A program made the translations under genes and the position numbers. 64,000 nt of DNA from Phyllobacterium zundukense (GTDB lineage: Bacteria; Pseudomonadota; Alphaproteobacteria; Rhizobiales; Rhizobiaceae), in NCBI RefSeq assembly GCF_002764115.1, contig NZ_CP017940.1:186001-250000 (forward strand), read 5' to 3'. This document shows, in pieces, positions 53,988 to 62,104 of this stretch. The first letter of the stretch is position 1. Each line of letters starts with the position of its first letter. The notes under the pieces are model-generated. The model was given only the letters and a program-made list of their open reading frames with translations. It was not told the DNA's origin and searched no databases.

Positions 53988-54048
53988 TGGCGCCCCGCCC
54001 CGTTCCGTTCAATTGTAGCCGGGGCTGAGCATCGTGGGGGGTTCTGCC

Positions 54049-55815
54049 ATGGAAGTTGACGTGAATGTCGACGTACCGGAAACGGAAAGAGTTACCGAAC
54101 AAGAGGCCCGGACGGAGCTGGACCGGCTCTTGTCTGATCCCCAGTTCCACTCGACAGAGCGGAACAGAAACTTCCTGAGGTTCGTCGCCAAGGAAATGTT
54201 CGAGGGCCGTGCAGCGGCGGTGAAGGCATATACGATTGCCGTCGACGTTTTCGGCCGGCCCTGTAGTTTCGATCCCACGACCGATCCGATTGTCCGCATA
54301 GAGGCAACAAGGCTTCGTGCGTCCCTTGCCCAATATTACGAAGCCCGCGCCGAAGAAGGAAGCGTTCGTATCGAACTGCCGCGCGGCAGGTATATTCCGG
54401 TTTTCACCAAGGCGCCGCCGCAGGGCGAAGATGTCGACGATACCGACGCGACCGATTCTCCCGATGTCACCGGAACCTACTCGGTATGGCGAGACGTGAT
54501 TTACAAGCGCAGGCTGGTCCTCGGGGTGATTTTTGCAGCGCTCTTGTCTGGCGCCATCTGGTCAATCTCTGGCCAGGGGCCGGTCTTCTCCGAAAAGCCG
54601 AGCGTTGCCATCGATATGAAAATGGCGGGTGACGACACGGACACCGAAGCCGGGCTGATCCGGGATTATCTGATGATTGCCCTGTCGCAATTTCAGACGC
54701 TCAAGCTTGCGGCAGGCGAAAAGCCCGCGATGACGGCAACAGCAGTTACCGCGCAGCCTGCTGCTGGGGGTCTGACCCTGTTCAAACCGGTACGTCGAAC
54801 TGCAAGCTCCTATCAGGTGATCCTGAAATATCACCCCACCAACGCTGACCGTTCGGTCTGGTGGCAAATCGTCAACCCTGCGACGGGGGAAGCCTTGCGC
54901 TCGGGTGTCGAGCGCGTTTCTCTCGACAGGATGCCCGGTATCGATGTTCGCCACGAACTGATCACGAGCCTTGCAACCCGGTTCGCCGGAACGCGCGGGG
55001 TGATAACAGGTCTCGAGCTAGCGCATGAACTGGTTGCGCCTACTTTCGGCAACGGCTGCATACTTCGTGCGGCAGTGGCGGCCGAGCAGCTCGATGCAGA
55101 CGGGTTGTGGGAGGCCAGAACCTGCCTCGATGCAACGCTATTGGCAATGCCGAATGATCCGGACATCAACGCGGAACTAGCGATCGTGCAGCTGGAGTCG
55201 GACGTCCCGGAAGCGCCGACGGAATTGACCCCGCGTGCGCTGACGCTGGCCAACAAAGCCGTGGCGCTGGCACCAATGTCGGACCGCGCGGGTTATGCGC
55301 AAATGCTGGCCCAATTCCGCAATGGACAAACCGAGGCAGCCTTCGTATCCGGATATCGTGCAATGATGCTCAATCCGAACAACAGCATGATCCCGGCGCG
55401 ACTGGGAGCCATGCTGTTTGCCGAAGGTAGATGGGCAGAAGGATCCGGTTTGGCCATCAAGGCGGGCATGATCGAAAACATTCCGCACAGTGAGGCAGGG
55501 CTTACCCTGGCGCTCGATGCCTACAGGCGCGGAGAATTTGCAGAAGCGCTTCTTCGTGTGCAGCAAATGGGCCGTTCCAACAATTATGTTGCCAACATTC
55601 TGGAACTGGCCGCCTCGGGGCAAACGGGAAATGCGCAAAGTGCGGCGGAGGCCGCGAAACGGCTGAATGCGCGTCATGACCATTTCTGGGTTTCGTTCCG
55701 CTCCAGCATGGCGGCTCGCCACTATTCACCGGCGCTGATCGATCAGCTCGGGGCCGGACTCATGAAAGTTGGCCTCGCATTGCCCGGCCCAGTTGCTGCA
55801 GCATCGCCCGAGTAA
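54049..55815 (+). CDS. ToxR-like membrane regulator: cytoplasmic winged-helix-like domain, one helix, periplasmic TPR domain
   Basis: About 588 residues. The N-terminal domain (about residues 15-115), 'RTELDRLLSDPQFHSTERNR', 'FLRFVAKEMFEGRAAAVKAY', 'TIAVDVFGRPCSFDPTTDPI' and 'VRIEATRLRASLAQYYEARA', is a module common in front of transmembrane TPR or adenylate-cyclase-like proteins of rhizobia and acidobacteria and thought to bind DNA. A single helix follows ('LVLGVIFAALLSGAIWSIS', about residues 155-173), then a periplasmic part with a strand-rich region and TPR-like repeats ('AGYAQMLAQFRNGQTEAAFV', 'MIPARLGAMLFAEGRWAEGS'). There is no cyclase domain. ATG 54049 has GGGGGG eight bases upstream. 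Confidence 0.75.
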   Translation: MEVDVNVDVPETERVTEQEARTELDRLLSDPQFHSTERNRNFLRFVAKEMFEGRAAAVKAYTIAVDVFGRPCSFDPTTDPIVRIEATRLRASLAQYYEARAEEGSVRIELPRGRYIPVFTKAPPQGEDVDDTDATDSPDVTGTYSVWRDVIYKRRLVLGVIFAALLSGAIWSISGQGPVFSEKPSVAIDMKMAGDDTDTEAGLIRDYLMIALSQFQTLKLAAGEKPAMTATAVTAQPAAGGLTLFKPVRRTASSYQVILKYHPTNADRSVWWQIVNPATGEALRSGVERVSLDRMPGIDVRHELITSLATRFAGTRGVITGLELAHELVAPTFGNGCILRAAVAAEQLDADGLWEARTCLDATLLAMPNDPDINAELAIVQLESDVPEAPTELTPRALTLANKAVALAPMSDRAGYAQMLAQFRNGQTEAAFVSGYRAMMLNPNNSMIPARLGAMLFAEGRWAEGSGLAIKAGMIENIPHSEAGLTLALDAYRRGEFAEALLRVQQMGRSNNYVANILELAASGQTGNAQSAAEAAKRLNARHDHFWVSFRSSMAARHYSPALIDQLGAGLMKVGLALPGPVAAASPE

Positions 55816-55828
55816 CCGTTACGTACTT
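55812..55828 (+). promoter_or_regulatory. 17-bp regulon site 5 (upstream of DUF1254 gene)
   Basis: Plus strand GTAACCGTTACGTACTT, identical to site 1, overlapping the stop codon of the ToxR-like gene. It points towards the DUF1254 gene, start codon 63 bp away. Confidence 0.7.
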
Positions 55829-55891
55829 GTTTCTTTCTGATGGGACTTCAGGCTGAGAAAGCCGTTCGAAACGGAAACAAGGGCCATTTCC

Positions 55892-56914
55892 ATGCAAAAG
55901 AGCACCCTCGTTCTTACCCTCGCAATTTCCGCAGTTTCGGCATATGCGATTGCGGCCGATACCGTGCCGGTAACAGTGGAAAATTTTATCCGCGCGGAAA
56001 GCGACCTTTATTTCAGCGCAGTTGCCGTCAAGGAGAAAGGTCTCGGCAGGCTTGAGCATCATAGAGAACTATCTCCAATCCACGATCAAAATGTCATTCG
56101 CTTAAATCGCGATACGCTGTACTCAGCGGGGGTTTTTGATCTTGATGCCGGCCCAGTCAAGATCACCCTGCCCGACGCTGGCAAGCGCTTTATGTCGATA
56201 CAGCTCCTCAGTGAGGACCAATATACGCCACCCGCAATCTACGGTACGGACACGCACACAATCACCAAGGAAAATATTGGTACTCGGTATGTGCTCGTGG
56301 GGGTGCGAACCCTTGTTAACCCGGCCGACCCGGCGGATGTCAAACAAGTGCATGCTTTACAGGATGCCATCAAAGTTGAGCAGCCTGGCGGTCCTGGAAA
56401 ATTCGAAATACCGAATTGGGATCCCGTCAGTCAGAAGAAGGTACGAGAAGCTTTGCTCGTACTTGCCACCACAGTAACTGATACCAGCAAAGCTTTTGGC
56501 ACCAAGGAACAGGTCGACCCGGTACAGCGCCTCGTCGGCGCCGCATCGGCATGGGGCGCAAACCCGCCCAAGGATGCCACCTATCTTAACTTTGTACCCG
56601 AGAAGAACGACGGAAAGTCAATTTATAAGCTCAGCGTCAAAGACGTGCCTGTCGATGGATTCTGGTCGGTCAGCGTCTACAATGCCAAGGGGTATTACGA
56701 GAAGAACAAATATGACGCGTACACACTCAACAACCTAACGGCAAAACCCGGCGAAGATGGTTCTTACGCTATTCAGTTCGGCGGCTGTAACGGCAAGATC
56801 GTCAACTGCCTGCCAACAACCCCCGGCTGGAACTATATGGTGCGTCTCTATCGGCCGCACGAAGAGGTCACCAATGGGACATGGAAGTTTCCTGAAGCGG
56901 AAATTTCCAAATAA
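55892..56914 (+). CDS. Secreted DUF1254 / DUF1214 protein
   Basis: 340 residues with a signal peptide ('LVLTLAISAVSAYAIA'). The DUF1254 half has 'LSPIHDQNVIRLNRDTLYSA' and 'AGKRFMSIQLLSEDQYTPPA'; the DUF1214 half has 'DVPVDGFWSVSVYNAKGYYE' and ends 'TPGWNYMVRLYRPHEEVTNG' and 'TWKFPEAE'. This is the usual paired arrangement, here in compact form. Periplasmic, function unknown. CATTTCC precedes the ATG, so the ribosome site is weak. A perfect regulatory site lies upstream. Confidence 0.88.
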   Translation: MQKSTLVLTLAISAVSAYAIAADTVPVTVENFIRAESDLYFSAVAVKEKGLGRLEHHRELSPIHDQNVIRLNRDTLYSAGVFDLDAGPVKITLPDAGKRFMSIQLLSEDQYTPPAIYGTDTHTITKENIGTRYVLVGVRTLVNPADPADVKQVHALQDAIKVEQPGGPGKFEIPNWDPVSQKKVREALLVLATTVTDTSKAFGTKEQVDPVQRLVGAASAWGANPPKDATYLNFVPEKNDGKSIYKLSVKDVPVDGFWSVSVYNAKGYYEKNKYDAYTLNNLTAKPGEDGSYAIQFGGCNGKIVNCLPTTPGWNYMVRLYRPHEEVTNGTWKFPEAEISK

Positions 56915-56963
56915 ACCGAAGGCGGCATGAGAACGGTAAATCTGCGCATGAATTATAGGGATA

Positions 56964-56980
56964 TGTTACCGTAACATCTT
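56964..56980 (+). promoter_or_regulatory. 17-bp regulon site 6 (degenerate, upstream of MltF-like gene)
   Basis: Plus strand GTTACCGTAACATCTTT. The GTTAC-C-GTAAC core is a palindrome of the same letters, and the tail ATCTTT is one base off GTACTT. Start codon 191 bp away. Weakest member of the set. Confidence 0.4.
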
Positions 56981-57171
56981 TGACGTCCCGCCTGTTTTGG
57001 ATCAGCCTCTCAGTGGGCAAACGGGAGCGTCCTCCCCCCGGATTGCCCCGCCCGGACGGGACTGGAGGCTGACGGATTCGCTCCCTTGCACCCACCGCGA
57101 AGCCGGACAATTCCGGCCTCGTCCGGGCTCTCACGCCGGCATGATTGCGGGGGTAAGCGGGGGACAGTGTC

Positions 57172-58629
57172 ATGTCGTACAGGCCGTTGGTTTTTCGCGC
57201 TTTCATACTGGGGTTGACGTTGATTTCATGCCTGGCTACCGGCATGGCGCATGCGCAGGAAAGACCGCTTGTTACCTCGCACATTCTCGACTTCGATGGC
57301 ATGAAACAGCGGCGGCTGGTCCGCATCCTCGTGCCGTACAGCAAGACGATCTATTTCATCGACCAGGGCAGGCAGTATGGCACGGCGGTCGAATTCGGGA
57401 CTGCGCTGGAAACTGCCTTTAACACCGGCATAAAGAAGGAGATCGATCGCATCCACGTCGCTTTCGTCCCGACTGGCCGGGACCGGTTGATGGCGGCACT
57501 CAACGAAGGGCTCGGCGATATCGTCATGGCAAATATGACGGTGACACCAGAACGGCTCGAACAGGTGGATTTCACCATTCCCATTTGCGACAAGGCAAGC
57601 GAAGTCCTCATCACGGGGCCTTCATCGGAGGACGTAGTGCTCCTCGGTCTCGACGATCTCGCGGGCAAGGAAATCGCGGTGCGTGAGACGAGCAGCTACT
57701 ACGAGCACCTGACCAAGCTCAACGCCGATTTCAAAAGCCGCGGAAAGGACGAAATCAAGCTTCGGATCATGGACGAGAATCTGGAGGACGAGGATCTCCT
57801 CGAAATGGTCAATGCCGATGTGTTGCACTACACCATCGTCGACAAATACAAGGCGATGATCTGGTCGACGATTTTCACCGATATCAAGGTCCACGAGGAT
57901 ATCGCTGTTGCCACGGACGGCCAGATTGCGTGGGCAATCCGCAAGAACAGTCCCCAGCTCATGAAAGAGCTGAACGCGTTCATCGCCGCTCATCGCGTCG
58001 GAACGGCATTCGGCAATATCCTGCGGGAGAAATATTTCAAGAGCGACAGGATTCTGCAGCGCGCCTACTCAGGCGACAATGTCGAAAAGTTCAAGCGGCT
58101 GGTCGAAATCTTCCGCAAGCATGGCAAGACCTATTCCTTCGATTATTTGATGCTGATGGCCCAGGGCTACCAGGAATCCAAACTCGACCAAAGCGTGCGC
58201 AGCCCGCGAGGGGCTGTTGGTATCATGCAGCTCCTGCCGGCGACGGCGAAAGACAAATCAGTAGGTATCGAGGGCATAGACAAGGACGAAGACCGTAATG
58301 TCGAAGCGGGATCCAAATATATGCGGTATCTAATGGACACCTATATCGACGAACCGGGTGTGAATCAAAAGGACCGCCAGCTGCTGGCATTTGCGGCATA
58401 CAATGCCGGCCCGGGCAATCTGAACAAATTTCGGCAAAAGGCCACGGAGATGGGCCTCAATCCGAATGTGTGGTTCGGCAATGTCGAGAACTCAGCTGCG
58501 GCAATTGTCGGCCGGGAAACGGTTCAGTACGTCAGCAACATCTACAAATATTACGTCGCCTATTCGATGCTTGTTGAACGGCTGGCAGAACACGCCGATG
58601 CGGTCAATACCGGAGCAAAGGGCGGATAG
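57172..58629 (+). CDS. MltF-like lytic transglycosylase with solute-binding-type domain
   Basis: 485 residues. Signal peptide ('LGLTLISCLATGMAHAQ'), a family-3 solute-binding-like domain (about residues 45-290; 'LVRILVPYSKTIYFIDQGRQ', 'GLGDIVMANMTVTPERLEQV') and a C-terminal SLT domain with the catalytic glutamate in 'MAQGYQESKLDQSVRSPRGA', then 'GIMQLLPATA' and 'LAFAAYNAGPGN'. In E. coli MltF the N-terminal domain regulates the transglycosylase that cuts peptidoglycan. No lipobox is seen, so it is likely soluble periplasmic. Operon partners are not evident. Confidence 0.9.
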   Translation: MSYRPLVFRAFILGLTLISCLATGMAHAQERPLVTSHILDFDGMKQRRLVRILVPYSKTIYFIDQGRQYGTAVEFGTALETAFNTGIKKEIDRIHVAFVPTGRDRLMAALNEGLGDIVMANMTVTPERLEQVDFTIPICDKASEVLITGPSSEDVVLLGLDDLAGKEIAVRETSSYYEHLTKLNADFKSRGKDEIKLRIMDENLEDEDLLEMVNADVLHYTIVDKYKAMIWSTIFTDIKVHEDIAVATDGQIAWAIRKNSPQLMKELNAFIAAHRVGTAFGNILREKYFKSDRILQRAYSGDNVEKFKRLVEIFRKHGKTYSFDYLMLMAQGYQESKLDQSVRSPRGAVGIMQLLPATAKDKSVGIEGIDKDEDRNVEAGSKYMRYLMDTYIDEPGVNQKDRQLLAFAAYNAGPGNLNKFRQKATEMGLNPNVWFGNVENSAAAIVGRETVQYVSNIYKYYVAYSMLVERLAEHADAVNTGAKGG

Positions 58630-58641
58630 TCCGTACGTGTT

Positions 58642-58966
58642 TCAAAGCAGCAGCAGATGCTTCAGCACAGGAACGAGCTCCTTGAGGGGAAGCTGCGTCA
58701 CGCCGGCGGCCGCGAATGGCAACAGCGCCGCTGCCGATACCGGGACAAGGGTCGCACGGGTCACAAGCATTGGCGAGAGCTTCTTGGCGGCCTCGTAGAA
58801 CTTGGCAGGATCCGCAATCTCATCATCGTCCGAAACCTTGTCTTCGGCGGCGACCAACCGGATTGAGGTCCTTGGCGCCGACCAGTTTCGCTTTCCGCTG
58901 CAGATCGTAGAATGGGCCACCACGCGCAATGAGAAAGGGCTTGGCGTCGTTGGGATTGCCCGCCAT
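58642..58966 (-). pseudogene. Membrane-protein gene reduced to its two ends
   Basis: From ATG 58966 one frame reads 'MAGNPNDAKPFLIARGGPFY' then 'DLQRKAKLVGAKDLNPV'. Near 58855 the coding frame switches to 'AAEDKVSDDDEIADPAKFYE' then 'AAKKLSPMLVTRATLVPVSA' and 'AALLPFAAAGVTQLPLKELV', ending '...LKHLLLL'. Both ends match what I recall of a rhizobial transmembrane protein of about 400-500 residues, so the membrane-spanning middle seems deleted with a frame change. The family has no known function. Confidence 0.6.
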
Positions 58967-58974
58967 TGCACTGC

Positions 58975-60240
58975 TCAATAGCTCAGTTCGCTTGACGGGG
59001 TCTTGCTTCCCAAGGTTGCGCCGAGCTCGGTTTTCTTTGGCACCCGCTTCGGCTGTTCGAGGACTGTCAAGGGCGCGGCCACAGTCGTCGCTGCAACCTT
59101 GCCGACCGTATTGACCGTTCCTGCGACCACGGCAGTGATGCCCTGACCCAGCGATACATTGGAATCGGTCAGGGTCTGGCCCGTTACGAGGCGCTGGCCG
59201 ATGAGCTGCACGACCTCCGGGCTTTCGGCGAACTTGCCATGGTTGAGCCTGTCCCCGCTCTTGACCTTGGTCAGGTCGATCACAGTGATGCCAGCCCTTT
59301 CAAGTTGGGTGCGATAGGGTTCCTCGGCTGGATTGATCGCCCCAAGCCGCTGAACGTCGCCCGAAATGAAGCGGGAGGCGGCGAGCGCCTTGTCATCCTG
59401 GGAGACGAAGATCGTAAATTGCGGGCGTTTGTCGCCCATTTCCGTAAACTGGCGTGCGAACACGTCAACATCGATGTCGGGCGAGGCGAGAATGACGTTG
59501 TCTATCTTGGACGCTACCTTGCCGTCGCGGATGGCCATCTGCCGCAAGGATTCCATCGCGAGCCATGTGCCCATGGAATGTGCCATGACGGTGATGTCCT
59601 TGACATCCGGGTCCTTGGCCAGCGTTCGCAAGGTCTGCTCGAAGGCGACCCGCGAATAATTGGTGCTCTCCTTGTCGTAATTATAATCGAAAACACTCGC
59701 CCGCGACGGCCAGGTGAAAAGGATCGGTGCGACTTTCGCGCCAGAATCATGGACGATCTGGGCAAAGCGGAAAACCGAATCCTCGTAGCGGTTGTTGAAA
59801 CCGTGCACGAACACCAATGCATGACCGCCGCCGGCATGCTGCCGGAACCAGGTCCGGCCTTCTTCGACGGAATTGAGCTGGTTCACGCTGGTAACGGCGA
59901 ATTCGGTCTCCGGATTGGGCGGCAACCTCTTTGGCCACTGGACGGTGCCTGATTTGCGTTTGGCGCCGGATGGGATCGAAACGGTGATTTCGTTCAAATA
60001 TGGGCGAGGGCTGCGTTCGCCGGTGAACAAGGTAGCCGGATCGTCCGAGGGCACGCGGCTCGTTACAACGAGCATGTCAACCTTCGAACCTCCAGTCGCG
60101 CCAGTAAGGAGGACGGGTGCCATGACACCCCTGGCATGGCCGGCGCATCCACCCAGCACAAGGGCGAACAGCAGGAGGGCGGGAATGCCGAAGCGTTGAA
60201 GCCCGGGGGACGAGATTGCTCCGGAAGAGTGATGCTTCAT
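58975..60240 (-). CDS. Alpha/beta-hydrolase lipoprotein (DUF900)
   Basis: 421 residues. Lipobox 'LFALVLGGCAGHARG' with the acylated Cys at about residue 32. DUF900 hydrolase domain: 'GGGHALVFVHGFNNRYEDSV' (oxyanion loop), 'VAPILFTWPSRASVFDYNYD', nucleophile 'ITVMAHSMGTWLAMESLRQM' (G/A-x-S-x-G), and 'IDNVILASPDIDVDVFARQF' with an acid residue. Anchored in the envelope; substrate unknown. It lies 18 bp after the response regulator gene on the same strand, so the two probably form an operon. Confidence 0.88.
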   Translation of the reverse strand: MKHHSSGAISSPGLQRFGIPALLLFALVLGGCAGHARGVMAPVLLTGATGGSKVDMLVVTSRVPSDDPATLFTGERSPRPYLNEITVSIPSGAKRKSGTVQWPKRLPPNPETEFAVTSVNQLNSVEEGRTWFRQHAGGGHALVFVHGFNNRYEDSVFRFAQIVHDSGAKVAPILFTWPSRASVFDYNYDKESTNYSRVAFEQTLRTLAKDPDVKDITVMAHSMGTWLAMESLRQMAIRDGKVASKIDNVILASPDIDVDVFARQFTEMGDKRPQFTIFVSQDDKALAASRFISGDVQRLGAINPAEEPYRTQLERAGITVIDLTKVKSGDRLNHGKFAESPEVVQLIGQRLVTGQTLTDSNVSLGQGITAVVAGTVNTVGKVAATTVAAPLTVLEQPKRVPKKTELGATLGSKTPSSELSY

Positions 60241-60258
60241 GTTAACGCTTTCGACAGG

Positions 60259-60891
60259 TCATGCCTCGATGAGCCGGTTTCGGATCGCATACCGAACGAG
60301 CGCGGCGGTTGATTTGGCATCGAGTTTGCGCATGGCAGCCGATCGGTGGCTCTCGACGGTTTTTTCACTGAGGCCAAGGATCGCCGCGGATTCCTTGTTG
60401 CTGTGTCCCTCGGCGATCAGTTTAACGACGGCAGTCTCGCGTGATGTGAGAACGCTCTGTGCACCACCGGCTTTTGCGAGATATGACGATACCAGTATGT
60501 CCGACACCGTCTTTGTGAAGAACGGCTGGTGGTACTCCAATGCCTCGACGGCCTGGACGAGGTACTGCGTTGCATCCGACTTGAGCAGATACCCCTGGAC
60601 ACCCGCCTCGAGGATGTTGCGCAGCAAGGCCTCGTTGTCATGCTGTGTAAAGATCAGAACTTCGGTCTTGGGGCTGTTGAGCCGAATTTGCCGGGCCGCT
60701 TCCACGCCGTTGATATAGGGCAAGGCATAGTCGAGGATCGCGATTTCAGGTTGAGTCAGCCGCGCCTGTTCGACGGCGTCACGTCCATCGGCAGCTTCGC
60801 CGACAATTTCCCAGCGCTCCCGTTTCGATAGGATCGCCTTGACGCCTTGGCGGACGATCTCGTGGTCATCCGCAATCAGAATTCGTGTCAT
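60259..60891 (-). CDS. LuxR/NarL-type response regulator
   Basis: 210 residues. Receiver domain with the acidic pair 'ILIADDHEIVRQGVKAILSK', the phospho-acceptor Asp in 'IAILDYALPYINGVEAARQI', 'IFTQHDNEALLRNILEAGVQ' and Lys in 'GYLLKSD'; C-terminal LuxR HTH 'LTSRETAVVKLIAEGHSNKE' and 'AAILGLSEKTVESHRSAAMR'. ATG 60891 has GGGGG six bases upstream. No kinase is adjacent; the HisKA_3 kinase at 45.3-47.1 kb is the only candidate in the window. Site 7 lies in the divergent gap behind it, so autoregulation is possible. Confidence 0.92.
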   Translation of the reverse strand: MTRILIADDHEIVRQGVKAILSKRERWEIVGEAADGRDAVEQARLTQPEIAILDYALPYINGVEAARQIRLNSPKTEVLIFTQHDNEALLRNILEAGVQGYLLKSDATQYLVQAVEALEYHQPFFTKTVSDILVSSYLAKAGGAQSVLTSRETAVVKLIAEGHSNKESAAILGLSEKTVESHRSAAMRKLDAKSTAALVRYAIRNRLIEA

Positions 60892-60995
60892 AGCCGCCCC
60901 CACTTGCCGTCCGGCCCGAAACGTCTCAATTCAATCCTGTCGTGCTCGAAGCTGGACAGTTCACTCCTACACTGGAAAGCGGCTTGCGGCAAAAA

Positions 60996-61012
60996 TTAAC
61001 TGTTACGTACTT
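60996..61012 (+). promoter_or_regulatory. 17-bp regulon site 7 (between response regulator and binding-protein genes)
   Basis: Plus strand TTAACTGTTACGTACTT. Points to the binding-protein gene, start codon 57 bp away. Extra GTAAC half-sites follow at about 61016 and 61043 (GGTAACGATC and CGTAACGGATC). Confidence 0.65.
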
Positions 61013-61069
61013 CCGGTAACGATCCCATTGTCCGCTAATGCCGTAACGGATCAAGCGGGAGTGCAGCTG

Positions 61070-62104
61070 ATGGCGCGACGATTGTTCGGGGACCGGTATT
61101 TGCAAGCCTTTGCGAAGACCGAGAACCGCCATGGGACGAGGATGATTGGCCGACTGACGGCCTTGATGTTTCTGGCATATATGGGGCAGGCAGGGACAAC
61201 GGCGGCTGCCGAACTCGTTGTGGCGATGCCGAACTGGCCTTCCGGCCAGGTCACTGCAAACATCATCAAGACAGCCCTGAACAAGAACTTCGGCCTTGAC
61301 GTCGAGGTCCGCGAGATGGGTACGATGAACGCCTTTGCCGGTCTTGCTTCCGGGGAAGTCGATATCCATCCGGAAGTATGGCTGCCGAACCTCAATTCTC
61401 TGGTCGACAGATATGCCGGCAAGGACGGCCCAGTGCAGATCGCCGACATGGGTGTGTCCGCCTGGCAAGGGGTTTGCGCCACGAAGCAGACGGTCGAGAA
61501 AACCGGCATCCATGCGATCGCCGATCTCCTCGATCCGAAGAAGACCGCTGCCTTCGATACCGATGGCGATGGCCAGGGGGAAATGTGGATCGGCGCGGAA
61601 ACCTGGTCATCGACGGCGATCGAGCGCATCCGTGCAAACAGTTATGGCTATGCCAAAACCATGCGCTTGCTGGAAATGCCCGAAGAAATGGGCATGGCGG
61701 CGGTCGATGCTGCCGAGGCTACCGACAAACCGATCATATTTGCCTGTTACAGCCCGCATGTCGTTTTCAAGCTGCATGACATCGTCAAGCTTGACGAGCC
61801 TGCATACGACGCTGCCAAGTGGCATGTCGTGCTTCCTGCGGACGACCCGAATTGGCTGACGAAGTCGAGTGCGCCCGTGGCCTGGGACAAGGCGCATTTC
61901 CATATCGCTTACGCCAAGGCGCTGGCTGCCCGAAAGCCTGAAGTCACCAAATTCCTTGAAAGCATCGACTTCACCCCGGATGAAATCACCGAGATGTCCT
62001 ACGCAGTCGAAGTCGACCGCCAGCCGCCGGCGGATTATGCGGCGGCCTGGGTGGACAAGCACGGCGACCGTGTCAGCAACTGGTTGAAGGGGAGAGGCCA
62101 ATGA
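61070..62104 (+). CDS. Glycine-betaine/proline-type ABC substrate-binding protein (OpuAC)
   Basis: 344 residues. After an N-terminal signal region ('MIGRLTALMFLAYMGQAGTT' from residue 25) it has the OpuAC fold: 'ELVVAMPNWPSGQVTANIIK', 'MNAFAGLASGEVDIHPEVWL', 'WIGAETWSSTAIERIRANSY' and 'FACYSPHVVFKLHDIVKLDE'. The Trp residues could form the aromatic box for quaternary amines. No ABC permease or ATPase is nearby, so it is an orphan binding protein. ATG 61070 has GGGAG; ATG 61142 would give a cleaner signal peptide. It overlaps the next gene by 4 bp. Confidence 0.87.
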   Translation: MARRLFGDRYLQAFAKTENRHGTRMIGRLTALMFLAYMGQAGTTAAAELVVAMPNWPSGQVTANIIKTALNKNFGLDVEVREMGTMNAFAGLASGEVDIHPEVWLPNLNSLVDRYAGKDGPVQIADMGVSAWQGVCATKQTVEKTGIHAIADLLDPKKTAAFDTDGDGQGEMWIGAETWSSTAIERIRANSYGYAKTMRLLEMPEEMGMAAVDAAEATDKPIIFACYSPHVVFKLHDIVKLDEPAYDAAKWHVVLPADDPNWLTKSSAPVAWDKAHFHIAYAKALAARKPEVTKFLESIDFTPDEITEMSYAVEVDRQPPADYAAAWVDKHGDRVSNWLKGRGQ

